Shown: positions 7,601 through 15,617, counted from the first letter of the stretch. The stretch is 34,194 bases of DNA from a virus (IMGVR_UViG_3300020140_000033:1-34194); one strand, 5' to 3'. The notes: a model not told the origin generated them from the sequence alone. Numbers and translations are program-made.

Positions 7601-7635
7601 AGTATCGTAAACAAAACTGTAACCAGCTTTTTCAT
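4627..7635 (-). CDS. Tail fibre/tail spike protein with signal peptide, 1002 aa
   Basis: The ATG at 7635 is preceded by an AGGGAG ribosome-binding site and gives a classic signal peptide (MKKLVTVLFTILLVLSASAS). The rest is very rich in Gly, Ser, Thr and Asn. In order: an N-terminal beta domain; a region around residues 280-460 beginning LFVSPLGNDYS with turns typical of a right-handed beta helix (pectate-lyase-like fold); a fibre repeat (SSGTLPGARFP, then ISAGTLPLARGGTG) common in phage tail fibres; a region with repeats such as VIGGLASI, VIFGGINN, VILGGRQN and IIAGRQC, like the head of trimeric adhesins/fibres; and a C-terminal beta domain. It probably forms the host-recognition fibre. The signal peptide is unusual for a virion protein. 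Confidence 0.85.
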   Translation of the reverse strand: MKKLVTVLFTILLVLSASASTVNFWMTNFIAGGGPMTNGLKLSPVGPPVVNGIFMQYGRPTWLWPSAVTGMASTNLQTGVFQLEIYGFTFQRPIYFVVPNDSATYNVTSLITNGVAGVIGGLPYVSQITAGSGIDISPDGGQGNVTVNLAEQIPVGNPPTNAVLYTTNIVVMTRGEDTNHFIISGAGSTFVNGTNYTLKTRVGLVAVYTNDTGTADITEDPDDIDFFWTLRSTAGSILYGNSSGVVQFWTRINGLNPAPNQSLSGYGFSTNSFTNFISTIALPWAVSQTNLLFVSPLGNDYSAVRGDPTHPWKHVARAYTNMLYQFDVMAIQPGVFDERAELNNVMPQLPANCVIYGSGRGVSKIIGTQNSAIFRLGNSNRMEHLSLQACQIYTASASSCTNVVVNDVEANADGDVWVSDQGTSLAWDPFIIDCDFSGNSDKIAVLEHITATDQTNSRIYIINTRISGGPGADGDGMNRGNTTSDGVRFGQFVTLGTHVMVTGKTNSTFMGLSSQVSTSGTFTATGPGFIGPGPGITAINAANLSSGTLPGARFPATLPAVSGANLTSLNAGNISAGTLPLARGGTGASLSDPNANTLLGWDDTDNASAWLTIGSGLTYTHATHTLSSSGGGSGIPVNNGFGTNTFLQYPTLYGDSGPGNWISIVPSSGNIVSYATNDASGANRITNSDHSVVIGGLASIITNCSESVIFGGINNTNDSGGQAGILAGEFNMISGTSASDSVILGGRQNLMQGFQSAIIAGRQCYAVGNWTLAAGRRSRATHTGTFVWSDSQDVDNTDIGGDTFNVRAQNGSYFSDGLSANTVTNRSSAGGKLQYTDTNRKLIDVTIGSGLLFSGGTLSTNGQTVVSGGGLGYTIPIIAVASGNPSASTTYYVGMDSLVTLQTTYANTSIKIPKSGTIKAAFFKWSITTTGSGESVPFSIRINDTTDVSIQSVAMNAARVDVFSSSMSQAVSAGDTCALKMATPAWVSAPATIRGEGYVYIE

Positions 7636-7639
7636 ACAA

Positions 7640-7936
7640 CTAACTACTCCCTGCACTTGGCTGCCCTGATTGTTTTGCCTGCCTCTGCGCCAAAATGGCT
7701 TGCTGTCTCGATTTCATTTCCTCTTTGGTCAGTGCTTTGAGATTAGGTTCCTTGCTCTGGGCGAGAGCGAAAAGATCGGCAACGGCAACCTTTACGCAAA
7801 CAGCGTCGTTGTAGAGAATCAAATACTCTTTGGTGAGTGCCAGACGGCGCGCCGATGCTGAAAAGTGAGCGGCGGTCGGAAACTGCATGTCCGGCGCGTC
7901 CACTGTGTCGCAAGTTAAATTTGTAAGTTGCTTCAT
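7640..7936 (-). CDS. Hypothetical tail-region protein, 98 aa
   Basis: A mainly helical soluble protein; its second half is charged (KALTKEEMKSRQQAILAQRQAKQ) and probably a long helix. Its start overlaps the upstream tail gene by 4 bases (ATGA) and its stop lies 4 bases before the start of the tail fibre gene. Location suggests a tail fibre attachment or assembly role, which cannot be shown from sequence. Confidence 0.65.
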   Translation of the reverse strand: MKQLTNLTCDTVDAPDMQFPTAAHFSASARRLALTKEYLILYNDAVCVKVAVADLFALAQSKEPNLKALTKEEMKSRQQAILAQRQAKQSGQPSAGSS

Positions 7937-9042
7937 ACTCCTTCTCCTAGTGCTGTCCAGTTGGTTCCGTCCACGTCTGGAGCGTCGTTTACAATCGCGG
8001 GCTGACCGAAACGTATCCAGGTTTTGTCGGTGAAAAAGGTGTCACCATTGCTGTCAGTGATTTGATCAAAAGTCGTAACGCAGTCGTCCTGATAGTACAC
8101 TTGGCCAGCCAGGCCATAAGTGTCGATATCATCCCAGAAGCCTCTCCAGTTCATGGCGTTGATGCCAAACCTCGCGCCGCCAGCGCCGATCCAGGCGATA
8201 TTCTGGGTCCAACGATTACTCAAATGGTTGGCCGTAAGCTGCTCCACGACCAGATCGGTAGGATCGCTGGGAAAATCTATACCGCCTCTGGGAAGCAGAA
8301 GCCCAAGAGGAATTATGTACTCATCATCGCCGGGATATGGATCACGTACTGCACTTGCGCCTAGAGGAATTTCACCCCAGCGGCGGCAGCGAATATCAAA
8401 CTTGAAATTGGTCCCATCGTCGATGACCTGAATCCAAAACGATGCCTGAATAGCGCCAAAGTCATCCAGCGTATCGCTCAGGATGAACGTGGCTGCATGG
8501 CCGTACGTCGAAACTCCGGAGGAAACATCGCCCGGATCGCCAACCGTGCCGAGTGGAACGGTAACTGCCTCTTTTACTCCCACTGGGAAAAGAGTCGTGC
8601 TGGGCGAAAAGTAATCGTATCCAACAGCGGTATCCTGGCCCGTGATTTGGTCGGTGCCGGAATTGACGGTAAAAAGTTGCTCCTGACCGAACATTGCGAA
8701 TAAAACTGAAAACCGGCTACGCCAGCCGAGATAGCCGCCGCGCACCTGCCAGCAGCGCCAGCGTGCGACGCCTGGAACCGGGCTGGGCACATTGTAGATT
8801 CTGAAGGGATGGAAGAAAGGGGTATTTGCGGTGTTGCTGCCGCTGCTATTGAAAGTGATTATGGCGTTCTCTTCACTCATGGTGAAGCTGCCGCCTGGCA
8901 CCTGAAGCTTGGCGAATGCCTGGCAAATCCCCCTCAACACGTTCATGTCCGCCGCTGAGAATGTAGAGGGGTGCCCCGGTCCCTTTTGAAACTTAGGCAC
9001 ATCCATTCCGGCGTGGATCGTGAGTGGTTTGGGTTTGCTCAT
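7933..9042 (-). CDS. Distal tail structural protein, 369 aa
   Basis: The ATG at 9042 shares ATGA with the stop of the upstream gene and gives MSKPKPLTIHAGMDVP. The frame is open further upstream to 9090 but that lies inside the previous gene. The N-terminal part has a helix (SAADMNVLRGICQAFAKLQ), and the remainder is beta-rich with many aromatic and Gly residues and blocks such as RCWQVRGGYLGWRSRF and NIAWIGAGGARFG. No enzyme motif is visible. Position between tape measure and tail fibre fits a baseplate/tail tip component. The exact family is not recognised. Confidence 0.7.
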   Translation of the reverse strand: MSKPKPLTIHAGMDVPKFQKGPGHPSTFSAADMNVLRGICQAFAKLQVPGGSFTMSEENAIITFNSSGSNTANTPFFHPFRIYNVPSPVPGVARWRCWQVRGGYLGWRSRFSVLFAMFGQEQLFTVNSGTDQITGQDTAVGYDYFSPSTTLFPVGVKEAVTVPLGTVGDPGDVSSGVSTYGHAATFILSDTLDDFGAIQASFWIQVIDDGTNFKFDIRCRRWGEIPLGASAVRDPYPGDDEYIIPLGLLLPRGGIDFPSDPTDLVVEQLTANHLSNRWTQNIAWIGAGGARFGINAMNWRGFWDDIDTYGLAGQVYYQDDCVTTFDQITDSNGDTFFTDKTWIRFGQPAIVNDAPDVDGTNWTALGEGV

Positions 9043-9866
9043 CTGGCAAGAATGGTCATGCTGGTACGCATCCAAATATTCCCGGACCACCTGGTCAGCC
9101 TGGAATCCTCGACCAGAAACTGTGATGGACTTATCAAGGTTGGATTTTTCGTATTGGGATTGAAGCCATCAGGGTCTTGACCATTGGTCACGACGTCACC
9201 GGCAAAGCCATGGGTTTGGGCGTTTTTAATCCAGGCTTTGTAGCTGGAGAGCTTTGGAGAGCTTGCCGGGTGCGTATTTGGAGGAATGTTCCAGATGACA
9301 AAATCTACCGGCACCCAGGGCGTGGGATTATTGGTGGTGACGATCTCGTCTACATTATAGTACAGCAGCGCGCTCAGCACCGGTATTTCATCGGGGCTTT
9401 TGTAGATTTTTCCGTCCGAAGGATTGATCACGGTGCCGCTCGGGTCGGTGAGAAAAAATTCATAAAGCAATCGACAGGGAACTGTACGATGGAAAGGGAT
9501 GCGTCCGGGCGTCAGCGTGGTCGTGCCATCATAGTAATCAGGCTGAAAGCCTATAAAGTGATAGCTGTAGGTGGTTTGATCTGAATAGCTGTCCGGCACC
9601 TTCCGGTACTCGCGGGTCCATTTGACCACAGCGCCCAGCATGTCCTGCTTCTCACTCTCGCTGGTCAAAACAAAATCAGGATAATCCTGATGTGGCGTGT
9701 TCAGCGCCAGCGGCGTGAACTTCGACCGCGCCATGTAAAACTCCTGTGTCAAGATATGCTCATCAGTGGTGTTAGGAACACCACTGCTAAAAACAGGCAA
9801 GCCCATCGGCGTCGCGACCGTATGCGCTTTGTCACTGTAAGCAGGATTGGCGTAGGGGAGCGGCAT
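9039..9866 (-). CDS. Distal tail structural protein, 275 aa
   Basis: A soluble, beta-rich protein with many Pro, Tyr and Trp residues (YSYHFIGFQPDYYDG, WVPVDFVIWNIPPN). Its start shares the sequence TGATG with the tape measure stop, so the two are translated together, and its stop overlaps the next gene by 4 bases. In siphoviruses the gene directly after the tape measure usually encodes the distal tail protein or a tip component, and that is the inferred role. No family match can be named by eye. Confidence 0.65.
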   Translation of the reverse strand: MPLPYANPAYSDKAHTVATPMGLPVFSSGVPNTTDEHILTQEFYMARSKFTPLALNTPHQDYPDFVLTSESEKQDMLGAVVKWTREYRKVPDSYSDQTTYSYHFIGFQPDYYDGTTTLTPGRIPFHRTVPCRLLYEFFLTDPSGTVINPSDGKIYKSPDEIPVLSALLYYNVDEIVTTNNPTPWVPVDFVIWNIPPNTHPASSPKLSSYKAWIKNAQTHGFAGDVVTNGQDPDGFNPNTKNPTLISPSQFLVEDSRLTRWSGNIWMRTSMTILAR

Positions 9867-11614
9867 CAGTCATCCAGTTCGGGTTTTACGAGGAGCTTGG
9901 TCTTTCCATCGACTATTTTTGTTAACGCCTTCAAATGCTTTTCCGATTCGATGGCGGCCATGTCGGGAGAGAGCGGCCCGTTCTGGCCGCGCAGTTTGTC
10001 CAGCAAGCCAGGCACGTGCTCCTTTTTTGTGAAGCCAATCCCGTGCTGAAGGTTCCAGTAGTCCTGTTTTCGCTTCCACACGTCGGCAGTGGACGTTGCG
10101 GGATGCTCTTTGCTGGCGGCGGCAAAGTCTGTCATCGCTGACTGCTCCTGCTCCTGAGTTGGGTTGTAGCCGACCGTTTGATCGTAGCCTTCATTCTGAT
10201 TGATAAGCGCATTGGCTCCTTCAATGTTACCGGCGATAAATCGTTGTTTGGCCTGGGCTTCATTTTTTTGGATTTGCTGTGCTATGCCCTGGAACGGTCC
10301 GCGTGACTTTGCCAGTTCATCCAGGCTGGGCCGGTACTTGCCAGTGCGCTCCTCCTGCTGCTTCAGCTTGGCAAGCGCGATGTCATCCTCGGTTTTGGCG
10401 ATTTCTTCGACGGTCTTTTTGCGCTTTTCGTCGGCACGCTCTTGCTTTTTAGCCGTCTCTTCCTGTTTTTTGGCGGCTTTGTCCTGATCCTCGCGCTCCT
10501 TTTTCTTCAACCCTGCTTCGTCACGGGCCAGGTCAACCTGGACCTTGCGCAAGTCCACGAGTTGCGCGTTTCGCTCGGTCTCGTCCTGCGTGATGCCGCG
10601 CTGCTCCTCCAGCGCTTTGATGACTTCCTTCTCCGATTCGATTTTGGCTTTAATGAACTCAGCCGAGCCAGGCTCAGCGCCAGACGTATACAATTCGATT
10701 TCGCGGTCGGCCTTGCGGACTTCTCCGCTCTGCTTCTCCATCTCATCGTTGCGCTTTTTATTTTCCCTGAGCTTGGCCTGGGTAATAACTTCCTCCGCTT
10801 TGGCGGACTGCTCCACTTCCCGGGCGATGCGTTTGTCCATCTCTTTGGAGGCGATCCAGGCGTTTGTCTCAGCCAGCATTTTAGAGCTTTGACCACTCGC
10901 CAGCTTCCCCATATCTGTCCAGGCTCGACCCCACATACTGACAAGCTTGCCTAAACCTATCTCCAGATCGTTTAGTACGTTCTTTATAGTGCTGTGAAAA
11001 AGCTCTATATTTTTGGCATCTTCCTCGGATAGTTTGGCGGCCGAATTCATGTGCTCTTTTAGCGCCTCACTGCCCTGAGCGAGCATGCCGGTCATCGCGA
11101 CACCGGCTTTACCCATTACGGTAAAGGCACGCTCAGTACGGACTGATGCGTCTCCAGTATCCTTGATCGCATCGGCGACGCGAAAAAACATCTGGTCGGT
11201 GTTCATTGACGCTATGTCCGCGACCGAGATGCCAAGCTTTTCAAACTTGGCGATGGCTTCGGCTGAGCCTTCCTTGGCCGCGCCGAGCGTGCGCGACATT
11301 ACTTCCAACGCTTTAGCGCCCTTCTCCGCGCCCGGGCCGATCTGCTCGCTTGCGTGCTGAAACCCCTGAAGAAATTCCAGCCCAGCACCCAGGTTTTCTG
11401 ATTCAACCCGCAAACTGTGGACGTGTGACACTAGTTTTTCAATGCCCGCAATAATGGCACCCGCAGAAAAGAGCGAGCCTATGTGCTTGAAAGCTTCATT
11501 GAAGCTTTCCCGCATGTCCCGGGCGGCTTCATGGACTTTTTCCTTGGCCGAACGCAAACCGCTGGCCATGGACGAGGCGTCCAAACCGAGCCTGATTAGA
11601 ATTTCTTCCAACAT
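9866..11614 (-). CDS. Tail tape measure protein, 582 aa
   Basis: The sequence is dominated by long helices: an N-terminal start typical of tape measures (MLEEILIRLGLDAS...SGLRSAKEKV), a hydrophobic stretch (LFSAGAIIAGIEKLV) followed by a domain with AMTGMLAQGSEALKE, and a highly charged coiled coil between about residues 255 and 420 (repeated KKQEETAKKQERADEKRKK). Such proteins fill the tail tube and set tail length. With about 1.5 angstroms per helical residue, 582 residues would predict a tail near 85-90 nm; this is an inference. It lies between the tail assembly protein and the distal tail genes. Confidence 0.88.
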   Translation of the reverse strand: MLEEILIRLGLDASSMASGLRSAKEKVHEAARDMRESFNEAFKHIGSLFSAGAIIAGIEKLVSHVHSLRVESENLGAGLEFLQGFQHASEQIGPGAEKGAKALEVMSRTLGAAKEGSAEAIAKFEKLGISVADIASMNTDQMFFRVADAIKDTGDASVRTERAFTVMGKAGVAMTGMLAQGSEALKEHMNSAAKLSEEDAKNIELFHSTIKNVLNDLEIGLGKLVSMWGRAWTDMGKLASGQSSKMLAETNAWIASKEMDKRIAREVEQSAKAEEVITQAKLRENKKRNDEMEKQSGEVRKADREIELYTSGAEPGSAEFIKAKIESEKEVIKALEEQRGITQDETERNAQLVDLRKVQVDLARDEAGLKKKEREDQDKAAKKQEETAKKQERADEKRKKTVEEIAKTEDDIALAKLKQQEERTGKYRPSLDELAKSRGPFQGIAQQIQKNEAQAKQRFIAGNIEGANALINQNEGYDQTVGYNPTQEQEQSAMTDFAAASKEHPATSTADVWKRKQDYWNLQHGIGFTKKEHVPGLLDKLRGQNGPLSPDMAAIESEKHLKALTKIVDGKTKLLVKPELDD

Positions 11615-11617
11615 GTT

Positions 11618-12274
11618 TTAGTTTTGGCTTCGCGCCCATTCCAGCTTGAGCCGGTCACTGGGAGCGAAGAAAGCCTGCGAGCCGTGGGCATTTTTGATCT
11701 CGTTCAAGTACTGGAACAGGCGCTTGATCGGCAGGCCCAGTATATCGCTCTCCTTCCAGCCGTACTCGCGGGCAATCATGCCGCACAATGAGGCGGCGTC
11801 GGAATAGTAATCCGGTTCGACTTCCACGCCCATGGGATTGCCAGGCCGATCCTGAAATGTATCAGCCACGTAATGCCGGGCGCACGCGACCACGTCTGAG
11901 AAAGCTTTCAATTGTTTCAGCGTCTTGCGCTCCCACCTGCGGCGCAGAAATTTGATTCTGGTCCACGGCGTGGCTGGTGGATGAAAGTAGCGGCGGCATC
12001 GGCGCAGGAATCGCTGCTTGGTTTTGCCATTTACGGGTGTGTACTGCGGGCTGAGAAACCAAAGGAACTGAGTCAGTTGGACAGGTGTGGGCAGCGTAAA
12101 CGCCAGCAGCGGAGATTTCATCAGGCGGAGCAGCCCATATTCGCGGAGCGTCATCGGCACGGCTTCAAATCCGGCTATGGATTCGTTGACGGGAAGAAAA
12201 GCGGCGTCTCTAAGGAAGGCTTCCCGTTCGAGCGCCAGCTTTAATCCTGGAACCTCATCGATCTCCAGCGTCAT
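11618..12274 (-). CDS. Tail assembly chaperone candidate, 218 aa
   Basis: A basic, helical protein (RFLRRCRRYFHP, IKFLRRRWERKTLKQLKAF) with no membrane segment. It lies between the candidate tail tube protein and the tape measure, the standard place of the lambda G/GT-type tail assembly chaperones. A second overlapping frame with a slippery sequence, as in lambda G-T, was not seen: the tape measure starts 3 bases after this stop. Assignment is by position. The C-terminal part (GLPIKRLFQYLNEIKNAHG) is a likely helix that could bind the tape measure. Confidence 0.6.
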   Translation of the reverse strand: MTLEIDEVPGLKLALEREAFLRDAAFLPVNESIAGFEAVPMTLREYGLLRLMKSPLLAFTLPTPVQLTQFLWFLSPQYTPVNGKTKQRFLRRCRRYFHPPATPWTRIKFLRRRWERKTLKQLKAFSDVVACARHYVADTFQDRPGNPMGVEVEPDYYSDAASLCGMIAREYGWKESDILGLPIKRLFQYLNEIKNAHGSQAFFAPSDRLKLEWARSQN

Positions 12275-12276
12275 GG

Positions 12277-12714
12277 TTACAGGCCGGAAGCCGGTCCGTA
12301 CAGCTTTTTGAAACTTATTGTCTGCTTAAAATAGTCCAGTTGCGCGTACGGCTGGCCGACGTCGGTGATGACGAAATGTTCTGGCCCGATGGCGGCCTCC
12401 AGCGTGAGGGTGAACCCATCGGTCGGCAGGATGCCGCTGCTACCGTCACTGCTGTTGTCTTTGGCAATCTGAGCCACGGCTGAGCCGGTAACGAAACCGG
12501 GCACGCCGAACGAATCAGTAGGGTTAGCGCTCTCGTCCCGGACTTCAACGCTTTGCAGCGGCCGGTTCACGCTGCCGCTCTCCAGAACGACGTTCGCGAG
12601 ATTGGTTGGCGCGGTTCCCCACGTAGTGGCCACGCCGGGACCGCCGCCCGCAGACACGCGTTTGATACTTACTTTTTTGAAGCCGAATGGCCGACTTTGG
12701 TCATTGTAAGACAT
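12277..12714 (-). CDS. Tail tube-like structural protein, 145 aa
   Basis: A beta-rich protein beginning MSYNDQSRPFGFKKVSIKR with a good ribosome-binding site (AAAGGA) 7-8 bases before the ATG. It ends in a basic beta segment (YFKQTISFKKLYG). Its size and place just before the tail assembly gene fit a minor or major tail tube protein. Whether this or one of the paralogous pair upstream is the main tube subunit cannot be decided from sequence. Confidence 0.55.
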   Translation of the reverse strand: MSYNDQSRPFGFKKVSIKRVSAGGGPGVATTWGTAPTNLANVVLESGSVNRPLQSVEVRDESANPTDSFGVPGFVTGSAVAQIAKDNSSDGSSGILPTDGFTLTLEAAIGPEHFVITDVGQPYAQLDYFKQTISFKKLYGPASGL

Positions 12715-12737
12715 ATATTTTCCTTTGGTTAAAGTGG

Positions 12738-13319
12738 TTAGCTGTTAGCGCCGATGAGCATGAGGTTGTAAGTAATGCTCCCTGCTGAAGCCAGATTAGC
12801 GACCTGTAGCAGGCTGCCGCTGCTGCTGCCTACAGCCCAGGCAGTCGCGCCGGGCGCAATCGCGTAAAGTGAGCCGCCGCCCGGAATCGAAACTTTCGCC
12901 GCCGAATTTCCATTGGCGAATGGCGTCCATGCGCCTGCGCCAGCGCCGCCAACCGTGATGCTGCCCGATTCGTTCAACGGAAAGCCCGCAATAGTGCCTC
13001 CACCGGAACTATTCAGCACGCTATTCACCGTGCCGGAAAGGTTTTGAACCACTACCGCTCTGATTCTGGCCATCGAAATCGTGCCTTGGACCGCGTCCAG
13101 CGAACCGGAAAAAGTGGCGACATTGATATTTTCGCTCGTAGTTCCATTGAGTACGCGATGGTCGATGAAAAGCTGGTTGGCCTGGCCTGCGCCGATGCCG
13201 CTGACCCAGTTTGTAATTGTAGACAGCGCTGGATTTGCGCCCAGAGGTTCCAGCCCCAACTGGTTCTGCATCAGTGCTGAAACCGAAAGCTGTATACGAG
13301 ATGTAATTGTTTCTGACAT
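12738..13319 (-). CDS. Structural protein, paralogue of the next upstream gene, 193 aa
   Basis: Preceded by a strong ribosome-binding site (AGGAG, about 9 bases before the ATG), as expected for an abundant virion protein. It shares an architecture with the gene at 13334-13843: an N-terminal helix, a G-x-G-x-x-QxN-x-L(F/Y) block, an internal Gly/Ala-rich region and a C-terminus ending in a hydrophobic strand (TYNLMLIGANS against FNIMVLGYQ). The two differ a lot and probably arose by an old duplication. A tail tube or head-decoration role is likely but not proven. Confidence 0.7.
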   Translation of the reverse strand: MSETITSRIQLSVSALMQNQLGLEPLGANPALSTITNWVSGIGAGQANQLFIDHRVLNGTTSENINVATFSGSLDAVQGTISMARIRAVVVQNLSGTVNSVLNSSGGGTIAGFPLNESGSITVGGAGAGAWTPFANGNSAAKVSIPGGGSLYAIAPGATAWAVGSSSGSLLQVANLASAGSITYNLMLIGANS

Positions 13320-13333
13320 ATATGTTTCTCCTG

Positions 13334-13843
13334 CTACTGGTAGCCGAGGACCATGATGTTAAAAGTGGTGGTGAGCGAAAATTCATCGGCAATGTTGATA
13401 GTGTTCGCACTGGGGGTGACCGTATAGCCGACGTTAGTCGGGGCCAGCAAAACCAATGTGCCGCGAGCACTGATTCTAAGTTTATCGTCGGTCGTTCCGC
13501 CGAAAAGATATTGCCAGGCGTTACCAAGGCCGCTGCTGATGGACACGACTATATTGTTGTCGCTGAAGCTCTGAATAATGAGAAGTCGGACTCCGGCAAG
13601 AGCGTACGCCTGGCCGAAAGCGTCTTTCGCGCCTCCGAAATTGTAAACACTCAGGTTCAATCCCGCGCCCGTCGTGGTTACCTGAGCCGAGTAGAGCTTG
13701 TTTACCTGATTGTCTCCGGTACCACTGGCGAAAAGCTGACTGAATGCCTGGCTCAGGCCGTCGTTCACGGTGTACAACGAAAGAGCGTTATCGATACTGA
13801 CATTCAGATTGGCGGTGAAGTTAGCTTGTCTAAGTGTGCTCAT
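13334..13843 (-). CDS. Structural protein, paralogue of the next downstream gene, 169 aa
   Basis: Its start overlaps the upstream gene by 4 bases. Features shared with the following gene include GDNQVNKLYSAQ near residue 43, the central ALAGVRLLIIQSF strand against ARIRAVVVQNL, and the C-terminal IMVLGYQ. Beta-rich, no Cys, no membrane segment. Two related beta proteins in a row in the neck/tail zone may form the tail tube, with one specialised variant, or decorate the capsid. Confidence 0.7.
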   Translation of the reverse strand: MSTLRQANFTANLNVSIDNALSLYTVNDGLSQAFSQLFASGTGDNQVNKLYSAQVTTTGAGLNLSVYNFGGAKDAFGQAYALAGVRLLIIQSFSDNNIVVSISSGLGNAWQYLFGGTTDDKLRISARGTLVLLAPTNVGYTVTPSANTINIADEFSLTTTFNIMVLGYQ

Positions 13844-14346
13844 AAAATCGCGGCCCAGGCATCGTTCTGGATTGAGAAGTTGATGCTGTACGTCAGCGTA
13901 GACATTTGAAGATCGTTCTCCGTCTTTATGCTCACCGCCGTGTCGCCATCCACCATCGGCGCGTGCAGCTTGTGTTTGGTCAAATAGACGCCATTCACTA
14001 GGTAAGGCATCTGAGCGGTCAGCGCCCGCACTCTGGACCGGAAGATGGAATGCACGAGCTTTCCGGGGTTGTCGGCGGCGGAAACAGCGTAGATGGTAAG
14101 CGTGCCCTTGTAGGCCGAATTCAGGGACACGTCCTGGGGCATATGAGCTTCCTGCACCGGAAGATACGCGCCGTTCACCTTTAACCAGATTTCGATGCGA
14201 GGACGCTTGCTCTGAGATGCAGGATCGCTCTGCGCCGTCAAAGCGCTGGCGGCGGTGAAACCATTAGCGGTAAAGACCTGGGCAATCGCCGCTGGAATTA
14301 TATTTTCCAGATCGTAAATAGCGAGATAATCAGCGTCTGTAGGCAC
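13840..14346 (-). CDS. Tail terminator/neck-type protein, 168 aa (GTG start)
   Basis: It begins with GTG immediately after the upstream stop codon (TAA then GTG) and overlaps the next gene by 4 bases. The layout is an N-terminal helix (YDLENIIPAAIAQVF), then strands with a TIYAVS segment, another helix with RSRVRALTAQM, and a long C-terminal strand pair (TLTYSINFSIQ). This order and its position between the gp10-like protein and the tail proteins fit tail terminator/gpU-like proteins. Family assignment is tentative. Confidence 0.6.
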   Translation of the reverse strand: MPTDADYLAIYDLENIIPAAIAQVFTANGFTAASALTAQSDPASQSKRPRIEIWLKVNGAYLPVQEAHMPQDVSLNSAYKGTLTIYAVSAADNPGKLVHSIFRSRVRALTAQMPYLVNGVYLTKHKLHAPMVDGDTAVSIKTENDLQMSTLTYSINFSIQNDAWAAIL

Positions 14347-15171
14347 TTAATCCACTCCTTCACTTGGTGAACTGCTGGCCGTCTCTTTGGCATGGGCTTT
14401 TGGGCGAATGCTTTGCGCCACATCTTTTTTGTAACCGGAAGTCACAAGGCGGGTGCGGTTGAGCATCGCTTTGATTCGAATATCGAGTGCGGCTTTGACC
14501 AGCGCTCGGATGCGGTTATTGCCTGCTGCCTTGCTGCCGAAAACTATTGCTGGCTTCTCTTTGTCAGCCAGGCCGGAGAGATCGACGATTGAGATATTGT
14601 CTACGCTGCCAAAATGTCGCGCTATCCAGCCTGGGTAGCTGTCGCCAAGCTTTGATCCTCCCAGCGCCCAGGAAGCTTTCCAGCGGCCCACTCTTTGCTT
14701 CACACGGGCGATATACGGAGCGCGCGTACCCATGGGCACCACGGCGCGGCTGGACCAAGTTCCTTTGTTGGCGCGTCGGATGATTTTGACCCTGCCTGTA
14801 TTTGGATCGCGATTGGCCGCGTGAATTTCGGCCATCCTGTCGCCAGTCGGGTCAAGCTGTTTCCAGTCGAGTTGTATGCGCTCACCGGTTTTTTCGGTGA
14901 TGTAAGCCGCGCTGATGTCCCGTACTCCGTATTTGGAACCAATCTCATCAATGAGTGGCGGTCCGGCCTCGCTGAACAAATTCGAAAGTTGTTTCTCAAT
15001 CGCCTGCTCGCCCAGACGCCTGCCGCCTTTACCCGGAGGAGTAATGTTCGTGATAGTGCGAATAAGACGGCGCGATTCGTCCCGGACCAACTCGCTGGCA
15101 TCCTGACCCAAAGCATCGGCAAGCCCTTCAAGGGCTGCCACGGCGCGGGATGTGTCAAGCTCAGCAGTCAT
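14347..15171 (-). CDS. HK97 gp10-like/minor tail protein, 274 aa
   Basis: N-terminal helical part (LEGLADALGQDASELVRDESRRLIRTI) followed by a TPPGKGGRR segment; this pattern, a helix then a T-P-x-x-x-G motif, is typical of the phage HK97-gp10 (minor tail/neck completion) family, though this protein is about twice the usual length. The C-terminal half is basic and has helical segments ending in a Ser-rich tail. It starts 4 bases inside the preceding head-tail adaptor gene. It probably joins head and tail. Confidence 0.6.
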   Translation of the reverse strand: MTAELDTSRAVAALEGLADALGQDASELVRDESRRLIRTITNITPPGKGGRRLGEQAIEKQLSNLFSEAGPPLIDEIGSKYGVRDISAAYITEKTGERIQLDWKQLDPTGDRMAEIHAANRDPNTGRVKIIRRANKGTWSSRAVVPMGTRAPYIARVKQRVGRWKASWALGGSKLGDSYPGWIARHFGSVDNISIVDLSGLADKEKPAIVFGSKAAGNNRIRALVKAALDIRIKAMLNRTRLVTSGYKKDVAQSIRPKAHAKETASSSPSEGVD

Positions 15172-15563
15172 GTGTCCTTCCCCGGCACGACATTTTCGAG
15201 CCAGAATGTGCTTTTGTAATCGCCTGGATTATTTTCGATGCGGGTCACTTTCCAGATGATTGGTTCCTCATCGCCATCAGGCTCCAGAGTCGCTGGCTCT
15301 TCGCTGCTCGGGTCTTCAGCCGGGCCGACAACGGTAAGCCGGTCGAACTGCACGACGTCTGAAACGTCTTCGCTTAGCGCATAGAGAATGCCCTTCTCGC
15401 GAATGTCCGACCCAAGCTCGAAAGTCGGATCGAAGGCGGGCACCGGCTGAATAATGCCCTTGAATTTCTGGCCCGTGCGGACGATTTGCAGGCACCAGCC
15501 AAAGCGATCCAGTCGGGCTAAAAAGCCCTCCTGCAAATCTTCTAATCCGCGTGGAAATGGCAC
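15168..15563 (-). CDS. Head-tail adaptor-like protein, 131 aa (GTG start)
   Basis: A small beta-rich, acidic protein (PDGDEEPIIWKVTRIENNPGDY) directly downstream of the capsid gene, where HK97- and lambda-type phages encode head-tail connector/adaptor proteins. The start codon is GTG. The 54 bases upstream hold a hairpin (15574-15604). It overlaps the next gene by 4 bases. Assigned from size, composition and position. Confidence 0.55.
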   Translation of the reverse strand: MPFPRGLEDLQEGFLARLDRFGWCLQIVRTGQKFKGIIQPVPAFDPTFELGSDIREKGILYALSEDVSDVVQFDRLTVVGPAEDPSSEEPATLEPDGDEEPIIWKVTRIENNPGDYKSTFWLENVVPGKDT

Positions 15564-15573
15564 GGTTGAATTT

Positions 15574-15604
15574 CCCGCCGTCAGTTGTCGGTGCTGGCGG
15601 CGGG
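15574..15604 (-). terminator. Hairpin after the capsid gene (attenuator-like)
   Basis: CCCGCCG and CGGCGGG form a perfect 7-bp GC-rich stem around a 17-base loop, in the only sizeable gap of the structural operon. No T-run follows on the leftward strand, so it is better seen as an attenuator or an mRNA 3'-end stabiliser that favours the abundant capsid protein over later genes. This is an inference from place and structure. Confidence 0.4.
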
Positions 15605-15617
15605 ATCGCTATTGCGT

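Noticed and set aside
11614-12274. A lambda G/GT-type programmed frameshift in the tail assembly gene
   Set aside because: No slippery heptamer with an overlapping second frame was seen; the tape measure gene starts 3 bases after the stop.
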